A stretch of 8,543 bases of DNA from Clostridia bacterium (GTDB lineage: Bacteria > Bacillota > Clostridia > Christensenellales > Aristaeellaceae): the NCBI GenBank assembly GCA_024404395.1, contig JAKSPZ010000023.1, forward strand, positions 1 through 8,543, read 5' to 3'. Below, piece after piece: positions 1-6,212 of the stretch. The notes beneath the pieces are model-generated. The model worked only from the letters and a program-made list of their open reading frames with translations, was not told the origin of the DNA and made no database searches. Numbering within the stretch: position 1 is the stretch's first letter; each line of letters begins with the position of its first letter. A program made the translations under genes and the position numbers.

Positions 1-640
1 TCACCGATTCCGCGGTCATGGCGGAGATGTAGAAGAGATTCACGATATAGGAGCTACCGATGCCCTTGAAGTTGGTGGAGCGTTCCAGCTCCGCCTCCAG
101 CTCCTTGTGGGTCATGCGGACTTCCAGCCGCTCGCCGCTGTCCAGCGTGAGGATCTGCAGCTTGCCGTCGGAAGCCGCGTACATGATGTTTCGAACATAG
201 AGGTTTCGCATGCCCGTGCGGGTGTTGAAGATGATCTGCCGACGGCGCTCGCGTCCGATGAGCCGTCCCGCGTTGTCCAACACCTCGAAGAGCCGCTCCT
301 CGGGAATGCCCTTGATGAGATACTGTGTGGCGCCGACCTCGAAGGCCTCCAGCGCGTAGGCCGTTTCGGAGGTGAGGAAGATGATGGACACGCCCACGCA
401 GAGATTTCTCAGCTGGCGCGCCACTTCGATGCCGCTGATGCCGGGCATGACCACGTCCAGCAGGTAGATGTGGAAGCGTTCGCCCATCTCCACCTGTGTC
501 AGCATCTCAAGGGCGGAGTTGAAGCAGACCGCCTCGATCTCCTGCTCGGGATGAAGGGCCGCGTAATGGCGCAGCATTTCGGAAGACCGCTGCAGCCACT
601 GCTCCGAATCGTCACAGATCGCAATTCTCAACTGACTCAT
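1..640 (-). CDS. LytTR-family response regulator (AgrA/LytR/AlgR type), partial: C-terminus outside window
   Basis: This is a two-component response regulator: a receiver domain joined to a LytTR DNA-binding domain, acting in the cytoplasm as a transcription factor. Translation from the ATG at 638-640 gives 213 visible residues with no stop before the window edge, so about 20-40 residues are probably missing. The receiver covers about residues 4-125. It has the acidic pair D10-D11, the phosphoacceptor D62 in YLLDVVMPG, the switch Thr at T90 in IIFLT, and the conserved Lys at K110. The LytTR domain starts near 140 and carries the typical SYIVNLFYI block at 198-206. Where many members have Arg/His before this block, this protein reads FKGIGSS. 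The start is set by GGAGGGG at 647-653, 6 nt upstream. No sensor kinase is in the window; it may lie beyond the left edge. The gene is divergent from the L,D-transpeptidase gene, which is a possible target (inference). Confidence 0.93.
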   Translation of the reverse strand, partial: MSQLRIAICDDSEQWLQRSSEMLRHYAALHPEQEIEAVCFNSALEMLTQVEMGERFHIYLLDVVMPGISGIEVARQLRNLCVGVSIIFLTSETAYALEAFEVGATQYLIKGIPEERLFEVLDNAGRLIGRERRRQIIFNTRTGMRNLYVRNIMYAASDGKLQILTLDSGERLEVRMTHKELEAELERSTNFKGIGSSYIVNLFYISAMTAESV

Positions 641-676
641 CCGATGCCCCTCCGTTCCCTGTTCTATCCTGCTGTA

Positions 677-705
677 ATACTACACTATGCGCCGCCCGTC
701 TTCAA
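677..705 (-). promoter_or_regulatory. Sigma70/sigmaA-type promoter of the response regulator gene
   Basis: Read on the minus strand, TTGAAG (700-705) is followed by an exact 17-bp spacer and TAGTAT (677-682). Transcription would start near 670, giving a leader of about 30 nt that contains the GGAGGGG ribosome binding site. Spacing and position fit well; the hexamers are good but not perfect. The promoter was identified by eye. Confidence 0.65.
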
Positions 706-718
706 TAATTTATCATAA

Positions 719-740
719 ATCGTAAATATAGCGTAATAAT
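719..740. repeat. Tandem 11-bp imperfect direct repeat between the divergent promoters (candidate operator)
   Basis: ATCGTAAATAT (719-729) is followed directly by AGCGTAATAAT (730-740). Both share CGTAA, placed exactly 11 bp apart, which is one helical turn. The pair lies between the two divergent -35 boxes, ending 13 bp upstream of the -35 of the transpeptidase promoter. This is where an activator binding as a tandem dimer, such as a LytTR regulator, would sit. The match to published LytTR site consensus is only partial, and the region is AT-rich, so chance is possible. Confidence 0.3.
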
Positions 741-753
741 CTGAAATTTATTC

Positions 754-782
754 TTGATATTTGTTCATAATTATGATACAAT
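754..782 (+). promoter_or_regulatory. Sigma70/sigmaA-type promoter of the L,D-transpeptidase gene
   Basis: TTGATA (754-759), a 17-bp spacer and TACAAT (777-782) make a near-consensus promoter. Transcription should start near 789, leaving a leader of only about 26 nt that includes the Shine-Dalgarno GGAGGG at 800-805. The upstream flank is AT-rich. Confidence 0.75.
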
Positions 783-783
783 T

Positions 784-804
784 CCTCCGTAGTTATATCG
801 GAGG
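784..804 (+). repeat. Inverted repeat covering the Shine-Dalgarno of the transpeptidase gene
   Basis: CCTCCG (784-789) and CGGAGG (799-804) are perfect 6-bp inverted arms around a 9-nt loop. The right arm is part of the Shine-Dalgarno (GGAGGG, 800-805), 9 nt before the ATG at 815. If transcription starts at the predicted point near 789, most of the left arm is not in the RNA. The dyad would then matter only for longer transcripts, or as a DNA site overlapping the start point. Confidence 0.4.
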
Positions 805-814
805 GAAGAGACAC

Positions 815-3694
815 ATGAAACGGATTCGATTCTTTGCACTGACCTTGGTCTTCAGTCTGGTACTGACCATGCTGCCCGCGTTCACGCAGGAAGCCATGGC
901 TGCGCCCGCCTATTACATCGAGGTCGACATCACCAACCAGTACGTGATCGTCTATCGCAACAGCAACCGTACCGCCAGCGGTGTGGTCCGCGCGATGATC
1001 TGCTCCACCGGCAAAGACGCGACCCCCACGCCCACGGGCACCTTTACCCTGCCCTCCAAATCCCGCTCCTCCGAGCGCACGGAATGGTACTACTTCTCCG
1101 AGTACAACTGCTGGGCGAAGTATGCCACCCGCATCCGCGGCGGCATCCTGTTCCATTCCGTCACCTATGCCTCCAAGACCTCCGGTCCCTCCAGCACCGC
1201 TGTCCGCAATCTGGGTTCCAAGGCTTCCCACGGCTGCATCCGTCTGCGCGTGGATGACGCAAGATGGATCGCCCAGAACTGCCCCGCAGGCACCACCGTC
1301 CGCATCTACAAGAGCGGCAAGGTGAACAGCACCCTGCGCAGCCGTCTGCTGAACCGTTCTTTCGACGCAAGCGTTGAGACCGCCGAGCACTTCTTCGGCA
1401 ACGCATCCGTGTCCTCCTCCAATCTGCAGGAAGGCAGCCGCGGCGAGGATGTCCGCGCCATGCAGGCGAAGCTCATCGAGCTGGGCTACCTCAACGATAA
1501 GGCCGACGGCATCTTCGGTCCCAAGACCGCCGCAGCCGTCAAGGCTTTCCAGAGCGCCAACGGTCTGCCCGCCAACGGTGTGGTAGATCAGGCACAGCTG
1601 CAGCGCATCCTGAACACCGCCAAGACTCCCGTGGGACTGTCCGCGGGCGAGACCGGCGAGAAAGTCGATTCCCTCCAGAATGCCCTCATCGCCCTCCGTT
1701 TCCTGAATGCCCCCGCCAGCGGCGTGTTTGACGATGCCACCGTCAACGCTGTTCGCAGCTATCAGCAGGCCATGGGCAAGTCCGTCAACGGCATTGCCGA
1801 CGACGGTCTCATCAGCGAAGCCGTGGCGAAGGCTGCGGAGATCACCGCCCGCTTCCCCGACGGCAACTATCAGATCATCACCACCACCACTTCCACCGAC
1901 TACGCCACCGTCAGTGTCAACACTTCCCTGGATGTCCGTTCCTCTCCCTCCACCTCCGCAAGCGTCCTCGGCCGCTTCTACAACGGCGACCGCGTGCAGG
2001 TGCTGAGCAACGCGAACGGCTGGGCAAGAGTGACCAACGGCAGCCTGACCGGCTACTGCAGCGCCACCTACCTGCGCTTCTACACCGAGACCACCTCCGT
2101 TCTGGACTACGGTGTGGGCGACGGCAGCACGGTCGATCCCACCGAGCCCGAAACCCCCGAGACCCCCGTCGAGGTCCCCGAGACCGTCAACCGCACTTTG
2201 AACTACGGCATGTCCGGCGCAGACGTCCCCGCCCTCCAGAACGCCCTCATCGCCATGAAGCTGATGAACGGCGAACCCACGGGCGTGTATGACGATGCCA
2301 CCGTCTCCGCCGTCGTCCTCTGGCAGCGCGCCAATGCGGAGACCGCCAACGGTCAGGCCGGCATGGCCCTCCAGAACGCCATCCGCCAGCGTCGCGACGA
2401 GCTGGATGCACAGTACGGCAGCGGCAATTACACCGCCACCGTCTCCACCCGTTCCGACCTGTACGCCACCGTCAAGGTCAACACCTATCTGAACATCCGT
2501 GCCGCCGCCAACACCTCCTCCACCTCCCTCGGTCGACTGTACAACGGCAATGTGGTCTACGTGGTCAGCCGCGGCGCGACCTGGTCCCGCATCCGTTCCG
2601 GCAACATCGTCGGCTACTGCCACAATGACTATCTGACCTTCAAGGAAGTCGAGAGCACCGCCATCGATTACGTGGAGTGCATCCCCGAAACCCCCGAGAC
2701 GCCCGAAGTCGAGCCCGATGAGACTGAGGCACCCGAGGCCGAACCCACCCCCGAACCCGAACCTGCCGTGAAGACCGAGACCGTGACCAAGGATGTGGCC
2801 ACCGTTCACGTCAACACCTACCTCAACATGCGCACCGCCGCCAACACCGCCGCCACCCCCGTTGCCCGTCTGTACAACGGCACCGTGCTGGATGTGGTCA
2901 CCAAGGGCGCGGAATGGTCGCAGGTCAGCTATAACGGACTGGTGGGCTACTGCCACAACCAGTATCTGACCTTCGGCACCGTCAGCTACGAGCGTCCCAT
3001 CGAGGAAGAGGAGATGCCCGAAGTCGTCGATACGCCCACCGAGGCGCCGACGGAAGCTCCCACCGAAGCGCCCGTTGAGACTGAAGCGCCCACTGAAACG
3101 CCCACCGAAGCACCCACCGTCGCACCCAACGAGGCTCCGTCCGACGCGCCTACTCAGGCTGCCACGGAAGCACCCGTTGAGACCGAGGCGCCCGTTGAGA
3201 CCGTCACCGAGGCACCCACCGCAGAGCCTGTCCGCTACGCTGTGGTCAATGTCCCCGAGACCGCGCTGTACATCAAGGCGGAAGTGAAGGACGAGAATGT
3301 CTTCATGCCGCTGATCAACATGAAGGGCATGTTCTTCGAAGTGGTCGAGAGCGATACTCAGTGGACCACCGTCAAGTGGGAGAATAAGACCTACTTCATC
3401 CCCACCGCGGATGTCACCTTCACCACCCTGAAGCCCGAAGCGACGCCCACGCCCGAAGCCGAGCCCGTCGCCGCTAAGACGGTGACCGCAGCGCCCACGG
3501 AGGTACCTACCGCCGTGCCCACGGAAGCGCCTACCGCTGAACCTACGGAAGCACCCACCGCCGTGCCCACCGAGGCACCCACCGCTGTGCCCACGGAGGC
3601 GCCCACCGCCGTGCCGACCGCCGCACCCACTGCGGCACCCACCGCAGCGCCTGCGGAGGTGCCCGCCGAGGAACCCGCAGCCGAGAACGAATAA
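815..3694 (+). CDS. Secreted multidomain L,D-transpeptidase (YkuD) with peptidoglycan-binding and SH3b domains and TEAP-rich tail
   Basis: This is an exported cell-wall enzyme of 959 residues, predicted to form L,D (3-3) cross-links in peptidoglycan or to attach other molecules to it. Residues 1-29 are a signal peptide (basic start, hydrophobic core, AMA cleavage site before A30). The YkuD catalytic domain spans about 32-165, with H114 and the SHGCIR motif holding the nucleophile C141. Then come two PG_binding_1 domains (about 205-265 and 277-340), an SH3b domain (363-423), a third PG_binding_1 (461-525), two more SH3b (550-609 and 661-720), a TEAP-rich linker (739-805), a divergent SH3b-like segment (806-872) and a second low-complexity tail. 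There is no LPXTG motif or C-terminal membrane segment, so retention is presumably by the wall-binding modules. The ATG at 815 is chosen because GGAGGG lies 9 nt upstream and it starts the signal peptide; an in-frame ATG at 761 lies upstream of the predicted transcription start. The enzyme class is firm; its exact acceptor is unknown. Confidence 0.95.
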   Translation: MKRIRFFALTLVFSLVLTMLPAFTQEAMAAPAYYIEVDITNQYVIVYRNSNRTASGVVRAMICSTGKDATPTPTGTFTLPSKSRSSERTEWYYFSEYNCWAKYATRIRGGILFHSVTYASKTSGPSSTAVRNLGSKASHGCIRLRVDDARWIAQNCPAGTTVRIYKSGKVNSTLRSRLLNRSFDASVETAEHFFGNASVSSSNLQEGSRGEDVRAMQAKLIELGYLNDKADGIFGPKTAAAVKAFQSANGLPANGVVDQAQLQRILNTAKTPVGLSAGETGEKVDSLQNALIALRFLNAPASGVFDDATVNAVRSYQQAMGKSVNGIADDGLISEAVAKAAEITARFPDGNYQIITTTTSTDYATVSVNTSLDVRSSPSTSASVLGRFYNGDRVQVLSNANGWARVTNGSLTGYCSATYLRFYTETTSVLDYGVGDGSTVDPTEPETPETPVEVPETVNRTLNYGMSGADVPALQNALIAMKLMNGEPTGVYDDATVSAVVLWQRANAETANGQAGMALQNAIRQRRDELDAQYGSGNYTATVSTRSDLYATVKVNTYLNIRAAANTSSTSLGRLYNGNVVYVVSRGATWSRIRSGNIVGYCHNDYLTFKEVESTAIDYVECIPETPETPEVEPDETEAPEAEPTPEPEPAVKTETVTKDVATVHVNTYLNMRTAANTAATPVARLYNGTVLDVVTKGAEWSQVSYNGLVGYCHNQYLTFGTVSYERPIEEEEMPEVVDTPTEAPTEAPTEAPVETEAPTETPTEAPTVAPNEAPSDAPTQAATEAPVETEAPVETVTEAPTAEPVRYAVVNVPETALYIKAEVKDENVFMPLINMKGMFFEVVESDTQWTTVKWENKTYFIPTADVTFTTLKPEATPTPEAEPVAAKTVTAAPTEVPTAVPTEAPTAEPTEAPTAVPTEAPTAVPTEAPTAVPTAAPTAAPTAAPAEVPAEEPAAENE
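3029..3229 (+). repeat. Degenerate TEAP-type repeat (linker of the L,D-transpeptidase)
   Basis: About 67 codons (residues 739-805) encode repeated PTEAP, VETEAP and similar units. Synonymous codons vary (for example gaggcg, gaagct, gaagca), so the repeat is stronger in protein than in DNA. Such Pro/Thr/Glu/Ala stretches usually form extended, unfolded spacers in surface proteins. Confidence 0.85.
3434..3682 (+). repeat. Tandem PTEAPTAVP repeat forming the C-terminal tail of the L,D-transpeptidase
   Basis: Residues 874-956 are nearly all Pro, Thr, Ala, Val and Glu, in units such as PTEAPTAVP that shade into PTAAP. The DNA repeats (cccac, then ggaagc or ggaggc) are near-identical in places, so length changes by slippage or recombination are plausible. 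The tail ends the protein without any anchor signal. Confidence 0.85.
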
Positions 3695-3701
3695 CGCACA
3701 A

Positions 3702-3733
3702 AACCGCCCGCATCGATACGGCTGCGGGCGGTT
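3702..3733 (-). terminator. Rho-independent terminator, best oriented for tetR (minus strand)
   Basis: Arms AACCGCCCGCA (3702-3712) and TGCGGGCGGTT (3723-3733) pair perfectly over 11 bp with a 10-nt loop. Read on the minus strand the stem runs straight into TTTTG, giving a short U-tract. On the plus strand it is followed only by ACTTAAG. It lies about 50 nt after the tetR stop. It may also work weakly for the plus-strand gene. Confidence 0.7.
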
Positions 3734-3754
3734 ACTTAAGCATCACAGGGAAAT

Positions 3755-3778
3755 AGCTGCCTCGCAGGGCAGCTTTTT
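3755..3778 (+). terminator. Rho-independent terminator of the L,D-transpeptidase gene
   Basis: Arms AGCTGCC (3755-3761) and GGCAGCT (3768-3774) form a 7-bp stem with a 6-nt loop, followed by a five-T tract (3774-3778). The polarity fits the plus-strand gene that ends at 3694. It lies only 2 bp from the last base of the convergent tetR gene. Confidence 0.75.
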
Positions 3779-3779
3779 C

Positions 3780-4352
3780 TTATGCCTTCATCATGCTCTC
3801 GCGGAAGCACTTGATGTCGTCAAAGGCCTTCGCATAAGCAGCTTCACGTTCGATCTTCAGGCAGTCGTTGAAGATCAGCGTGGAAAAGCCGTGGATGTAG
3901 ATGGCAACGAACTCCACAAAGCGGATGCTCTGTTCCTCATTCATGCCGTACATCTCGGCAATCTCCTTGCGCAGGCAGCCGGTGGACGTGGGCTCAAAAG
4001 CCTTCATCAGGTAGCTCTCGGGCAAGCCCAGCGCATTGGTGGCGCAGAGGAAGCGCATGGTGTTGGGCATATCGAAAGCCATGTCGATGTAAGCTTCGCA
4101 CAGGGTGAAGAAGCGGTTCTTCGGGCTGGGACGACGGCGCATGTAATCTTCCATGATGCGCTGCAGCGTATAGATCGCCAGCTCCTTGCGGAAATTGTCC
4201 ATGGTCCCGAACTGCCAGGAAATGGGCTGAGTACTGCAATTCAGCGCATGGGCGACGGAACGGATATTGACAGCCTGATAGCCTTCCTTCTGAACGATCT
4301 CAAAAGCGGCCTGCAGCATCTCTTCCTTGGTATTCTGAGCTTTACGCGGCAT
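3780..4352 (-). CDS. TetR/AcrR-family transcriptional regulator
   Basis: This is a DNA-binding regulator of 190 residues, the normal TetR size, probably a dimeric ligand-responsive repressor in the cytoplasm. The N-terminal three-helix DNA-binding domain covers about residues 8-55. Its helix-turn-helix at about 26-49 contains VNIRSVAHALNCSTQPISWQF, in line with the usual pattern in which a Tyr/Trp-x-x-Phe ends the recognition helix. The C-terminal ligand and dimer domain includes IHGFSTLIF near 153-161. The start is backed by CGGAGGTG, whose core GGAGG (4359-4363) is 6 nt upstream of the ATG. The gene has its own strong promoter and its own terminator. No efflux pump or metabolic gene is next to it, so its target and ligand cannot be inferred. 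It is convergent with the transpeptidase gene and lies downstream of, and parallel to, the SNF2 operon. Confidence 0.92.
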   Translation of the reverse strand: MPRKAQNTKEEMLQAAFEIVQKEGYQAVNIRSVAHALNCSTQPISWQFGTMDNFRKELAIYTLQRIMEDYMRRRPSPKNRFFTLCEAYIDMAFDMPNTMRFLCATNALGLPESYLMKAFEPTSTGCLRKEIAEMYGMNEEQSIRFVEFVAIYIHGFSTLIFNDCLKIEREAAYAKAFDDIKCFRESMMKA

Positions 4353-4378
4353 AAGGCACCTCCGAAAAAAACAGTCTC

Positions 4379-4407
4379 ACAGCACTTTGCATTCACTCAA
4401 CAGCACT
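4379..4407. repeat. Direct repeat in the tetR leader (candidate operator half-sites)
   Basis: ACAGCACT occurs at 4379-4386 and again at 4400-4407, 21 bp apart, close to two helical turns. Both copies lie in the roughly 70-nt leader between the predicted tetR start point and the ATG. The position would suit autorepression, but TetR proteins usually bind palindromes, so this is weak evidence. Confidence 0.25.
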
Positions 4408-4411
4408 GCCG

Positions 4412-4419
4412 AACCGGTT
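4412..4419. promoter_or_regulatory. Perfect palindrome AACCGGTT just downstream of the tetR start point
   Basis: An 8-bp perfect palindrome sits immediately downstream of the predicted transcription start near 4422. A repressor bound here would block initiation or early elongation. It does not extend beyond 8 bp, so assignment as the TetR operator is tentative. Confidence 0.25.
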
Positions 4420-4428
4420 TATGAGAAA

Positions 4429-4457
4429 ATGATATATAAAATCTGCAATACTGTCAA
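4429..4457 (-). promoter_or_regulatory. Strong sigma70/sigmaA promoter of tetR
   Basis: On the minus strand TTGACA (4452-4457, perfect -35), a 17-bp spacer and TATCAT (4429-4434) form a near-consensus promoter. The predicted start near 4422 gives a leader of about 70 nt. A long T-tract at 4364-4370 (read on the minus strand) lies just before the Shine-Dalgarno. Confidence 0.8.
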
Positions 4458-4475
4458 GCGTGTTTGCAACGCAGT
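4450..4475. promoter_or_regulatory. Imperfect dyad overlapping the tetR -35 box (candidate operator)
   Basis: Outer arms ACTG (4450-4453) and CAGT (4472-4475) and inner pairs GC/GC (4458-4459 and 4466-4467) form an imperfect 26-bp dyad that covers the -35 hexamer. Its size suits a TetR-type operator, but the central mismatches make it only a candidate. Confidence 0.25.
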
Positions 4476-4490
4476 TACAATATTATTCTG

Positions 4491-6212
4491 TTAATTCTGA
4501 AACGTTTGTTCTATCTCAATCTCCGATACCAGTTTCCTGATCCGCTCCCGCGCCTCGCTCTGGAGCATGAAGGACTCTTCGGGGGTGGGCGTGGCGTCTC
4601 CCATGAGGGCGACGAACTGGCTGACCTTCAGACCCAGAGCATCCTGCATCTCACGATCGGAACCCTTGGGGGATACGAGATAGTAACACAGCAGTGAATC
4701 CTTCTGACCGATGCGGTGGGCGCGATCCTCCGCCTGAGAATGGACCGCCGGCGACCAGTCCAGCTCGCCGCAGCCCACGCCGGTCGCCCGCTGGAGGCTC
4801 AGTCCGCAGGCACTGCGCAGCGAGATGCAGACCAGATCGGTGCGTCCCTCCATGAAGTTCCGCAGCGCTTCGTCCTTCTTGGCTTCCGTCTCACGTCCCG
4901 TGATGAACCCGGGGCGGAGTGATTTCAGCTCGCGCTTGTACACGTCCATGACGGCGTGGTGATGTCCCATGAGCAGGACCTTCTCCCCCGCCTCCACCAG
5001 TGCGCGGACGAATGCCGCAACGAAGGGCGCCTTGGCCACGCCCGTCGCCTGACGCTGCTGTCCGCAGATGGCGTCCTCGATAATGGCGCGGCGGGCGGGA
5101 TCGTCGGTGGCGCGGAGCAGCTTCAGGTTCTCCGCCACGGGACGCATCAGCGCGCGGTAGACGGTGTCGTCCCAGTCGATCTCCTGCACCAGTCGGCGCT
5201 TGGGGCTCAGTTCGGTGAGCACCTCGTTCTTCATGCGGCGCAGCATGAGTCCCTCGCGGCGCAGATGCTCGCCCAACAGCTCGGGCTTGGCGACGATGGC
5301 GCTGTTGTAGCCGTAGCACCACTCGCGGGAAAAGCTCTCCCAGTCGCCCAGACAGTGGAAGTCGATGATGTTGATGACGTTCCAGATCTCGCCGCCCTGA
5401 TTGTAGATGGGCGTGCCGCTGAGACCGATGACGTTCTCGCACGCCCCCGCCAGCAAACTCGCCGCGGAGTACTTGTTGGTGCCGTTGTGGCGCAGCTCCT
5501 GCGCCTCATCGAAGATGACGGTGCGAAAACCACACTCGGGCAGCACGTCCTTCCAGCCGCGGAGGAGCAGATAGTGGGTGATGTAGATATCCGCCTCGGG
5601 CAGCAGATAGGGCGTCAGTCCCTTGATGACGTGCACGCGGATATCCGCACCCAGGAAGCGCTCGATCTCGCGGATCCAGTTGCGGATCAAGTGCGGCGGC
5701 ACCACAAGGATGGCGGGATAAGCCGCCGTGGTGGCGAGGAACGCCAGCGCCTGCACGGTCTTGCCCAGACCCATCTCGTCCGCCAGCAGGCAGCGGCGCG
5801 ACGTCATGAGGAAGCCCAGGCCGATCTTCTGGAAGGGCAGCAGCTCGCCGCCGAAGGTGCCCTCGGGCGGTTCCGCCACGATGGGCGAACGGAGTGCCGC
5901 CTCCCGTCGGGCGGCATAGTCCCGCGCCTCCTCCAGGGACTGTTCCCAGCGGGCGCGGTCGGATTCTTTGATGATCAGCGGGTAGCGGAGCATCAGCCAG
6001 TTCAGATCGCCGATGATGCGCCGATGGGCCGTAAAGCGCGCAACGCCCCGTCCCCGACCGTCACAGCCGGGAAAGAGGCGTTTGGCAAGTTCCGTGACGC
6101 AGGGCTCGCCCTTGATGGTCCAGCACCTGCTTTTTCTGTTGTACGAAAGGGTACCGTAGGTCATGGCATCCGCGGGCACATCCCGCAGGAAAGGCGGATA
6201 ATCGCGATTCAC
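4491..6212 (-). CDS. SNF2-family DNA-dependent ATPase/translocase (SMARCAL1-like)
   Basis: This is a superfamily 2 ATPase of the SNF2 type, predicted to translocate on double-stranded DNA rather than to unwind it fully. From the GTG at 6212 it is 573 residues. The N-terminal 110 or so residues are not a known motor domain. The first RecA-like lobe has Walker A DEMGLGKT (145-152), Walker B DEAQ (235-238) and motif III SGTP (265-268). The second lobe has the Gln/Thr-rich QQRQATGVAKA (385-395), motif V around SLRSACGLSL, and motif VI QAEDRAHRIGQ (493-503), the SNF2 signature. All catalytic motifs are intact. The GTG at 6212 overlaps the TGA of the upstream gene (GTGA) and has GGGGGGTGG about 7 nt upstream; the GTG at 6230 has no such site. 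The partner is the PD-(D/E)XK protein just upstream. Roles in fork or recombination repair or in defence are both possible. Confidence 0.9.
   Translation of the reverse strand: MNRDYPPFLRDVPADAMTYGTLSYNRKSRCWTIKGEPCVTELAKRLFPGCDGRGRGVARFTAHRRIIGDLNWLMLRYPLIIKESDRARWEQSLEEARDYAARREAALRSPIVAEPPEGTFGGELLPFQKIGLGFLMTSRRCLLADEMGLGKTVQALAFLATTAAYPAILVVPPHLIRNWIREIERFLGADIRVHVIKGLTPYLLPEADIYITHYLLLRGWKDVLPECGFRTVIFDEAQELRHNGTNKYSAASLLAGACENVIGLSGTPIYNQGGEIWNVINIIDFHCLGDWESFSREWCYGYNSAIVAKPELLGEHLRREGLMLRRMKNEVLTELSPKRRLVQEIDWDDTVYRALMRPVAENLKLLRATDDPARRAIIEDAICGQQRQATGVAKAPFVAAFVRALVEAGEKVLLMGHHHAVMDVYKRELKSLRPGFITGRETEAKKDEALRNFMEGRTDLVCISLRSACGLSLQRATGVGCGELDWSPAVHSQAEDRAHRIGQKDSLLCYYLVSPKGSDREMQDALGLKVSQFVALMGDATPTPEESFMLQSEARERIRKLVSEIEIEQTFQN

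Noticed and set aside
107..718. 203-residue open frame on the plus strand
   Set aside because: It lies opposite the response regulator, which has intact receiver and LytTR motifs plus promoter and Shine-Dalgarno.
761..814. Upstream in-frame start adding 18 residues to the transpeptidase
   Set aside because: It lies upstream of the predicted transcription start and overlaps the promoter; the ATG at 815 has the Shine-Dalgarno and begins a proper signal peptide.
713..2956. 747-residue open frame on the minus strand, antisense to the transpeptidase gene
   Set aside because: Its Gly/Val/Ala/His-rich product has no recognisable domain, and it is explained by the strong C bias at third positions of the real plus-strand gene. 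The opposite strand has a signal peptide, promoter, Shine-Dalgarno and clear domains.
3434..3682. CRISPR array or intergenic satellite
   Set aside because: The repeated units are in-frame codons for a Pro/Thr/Ala/Glu tail, with no spacers of uniform length.
3891..4424. 177-residue open frame on the plus strand
   Set aside because: It is antisense to tetR, runs through the tetR promoter region and shows no known domain.
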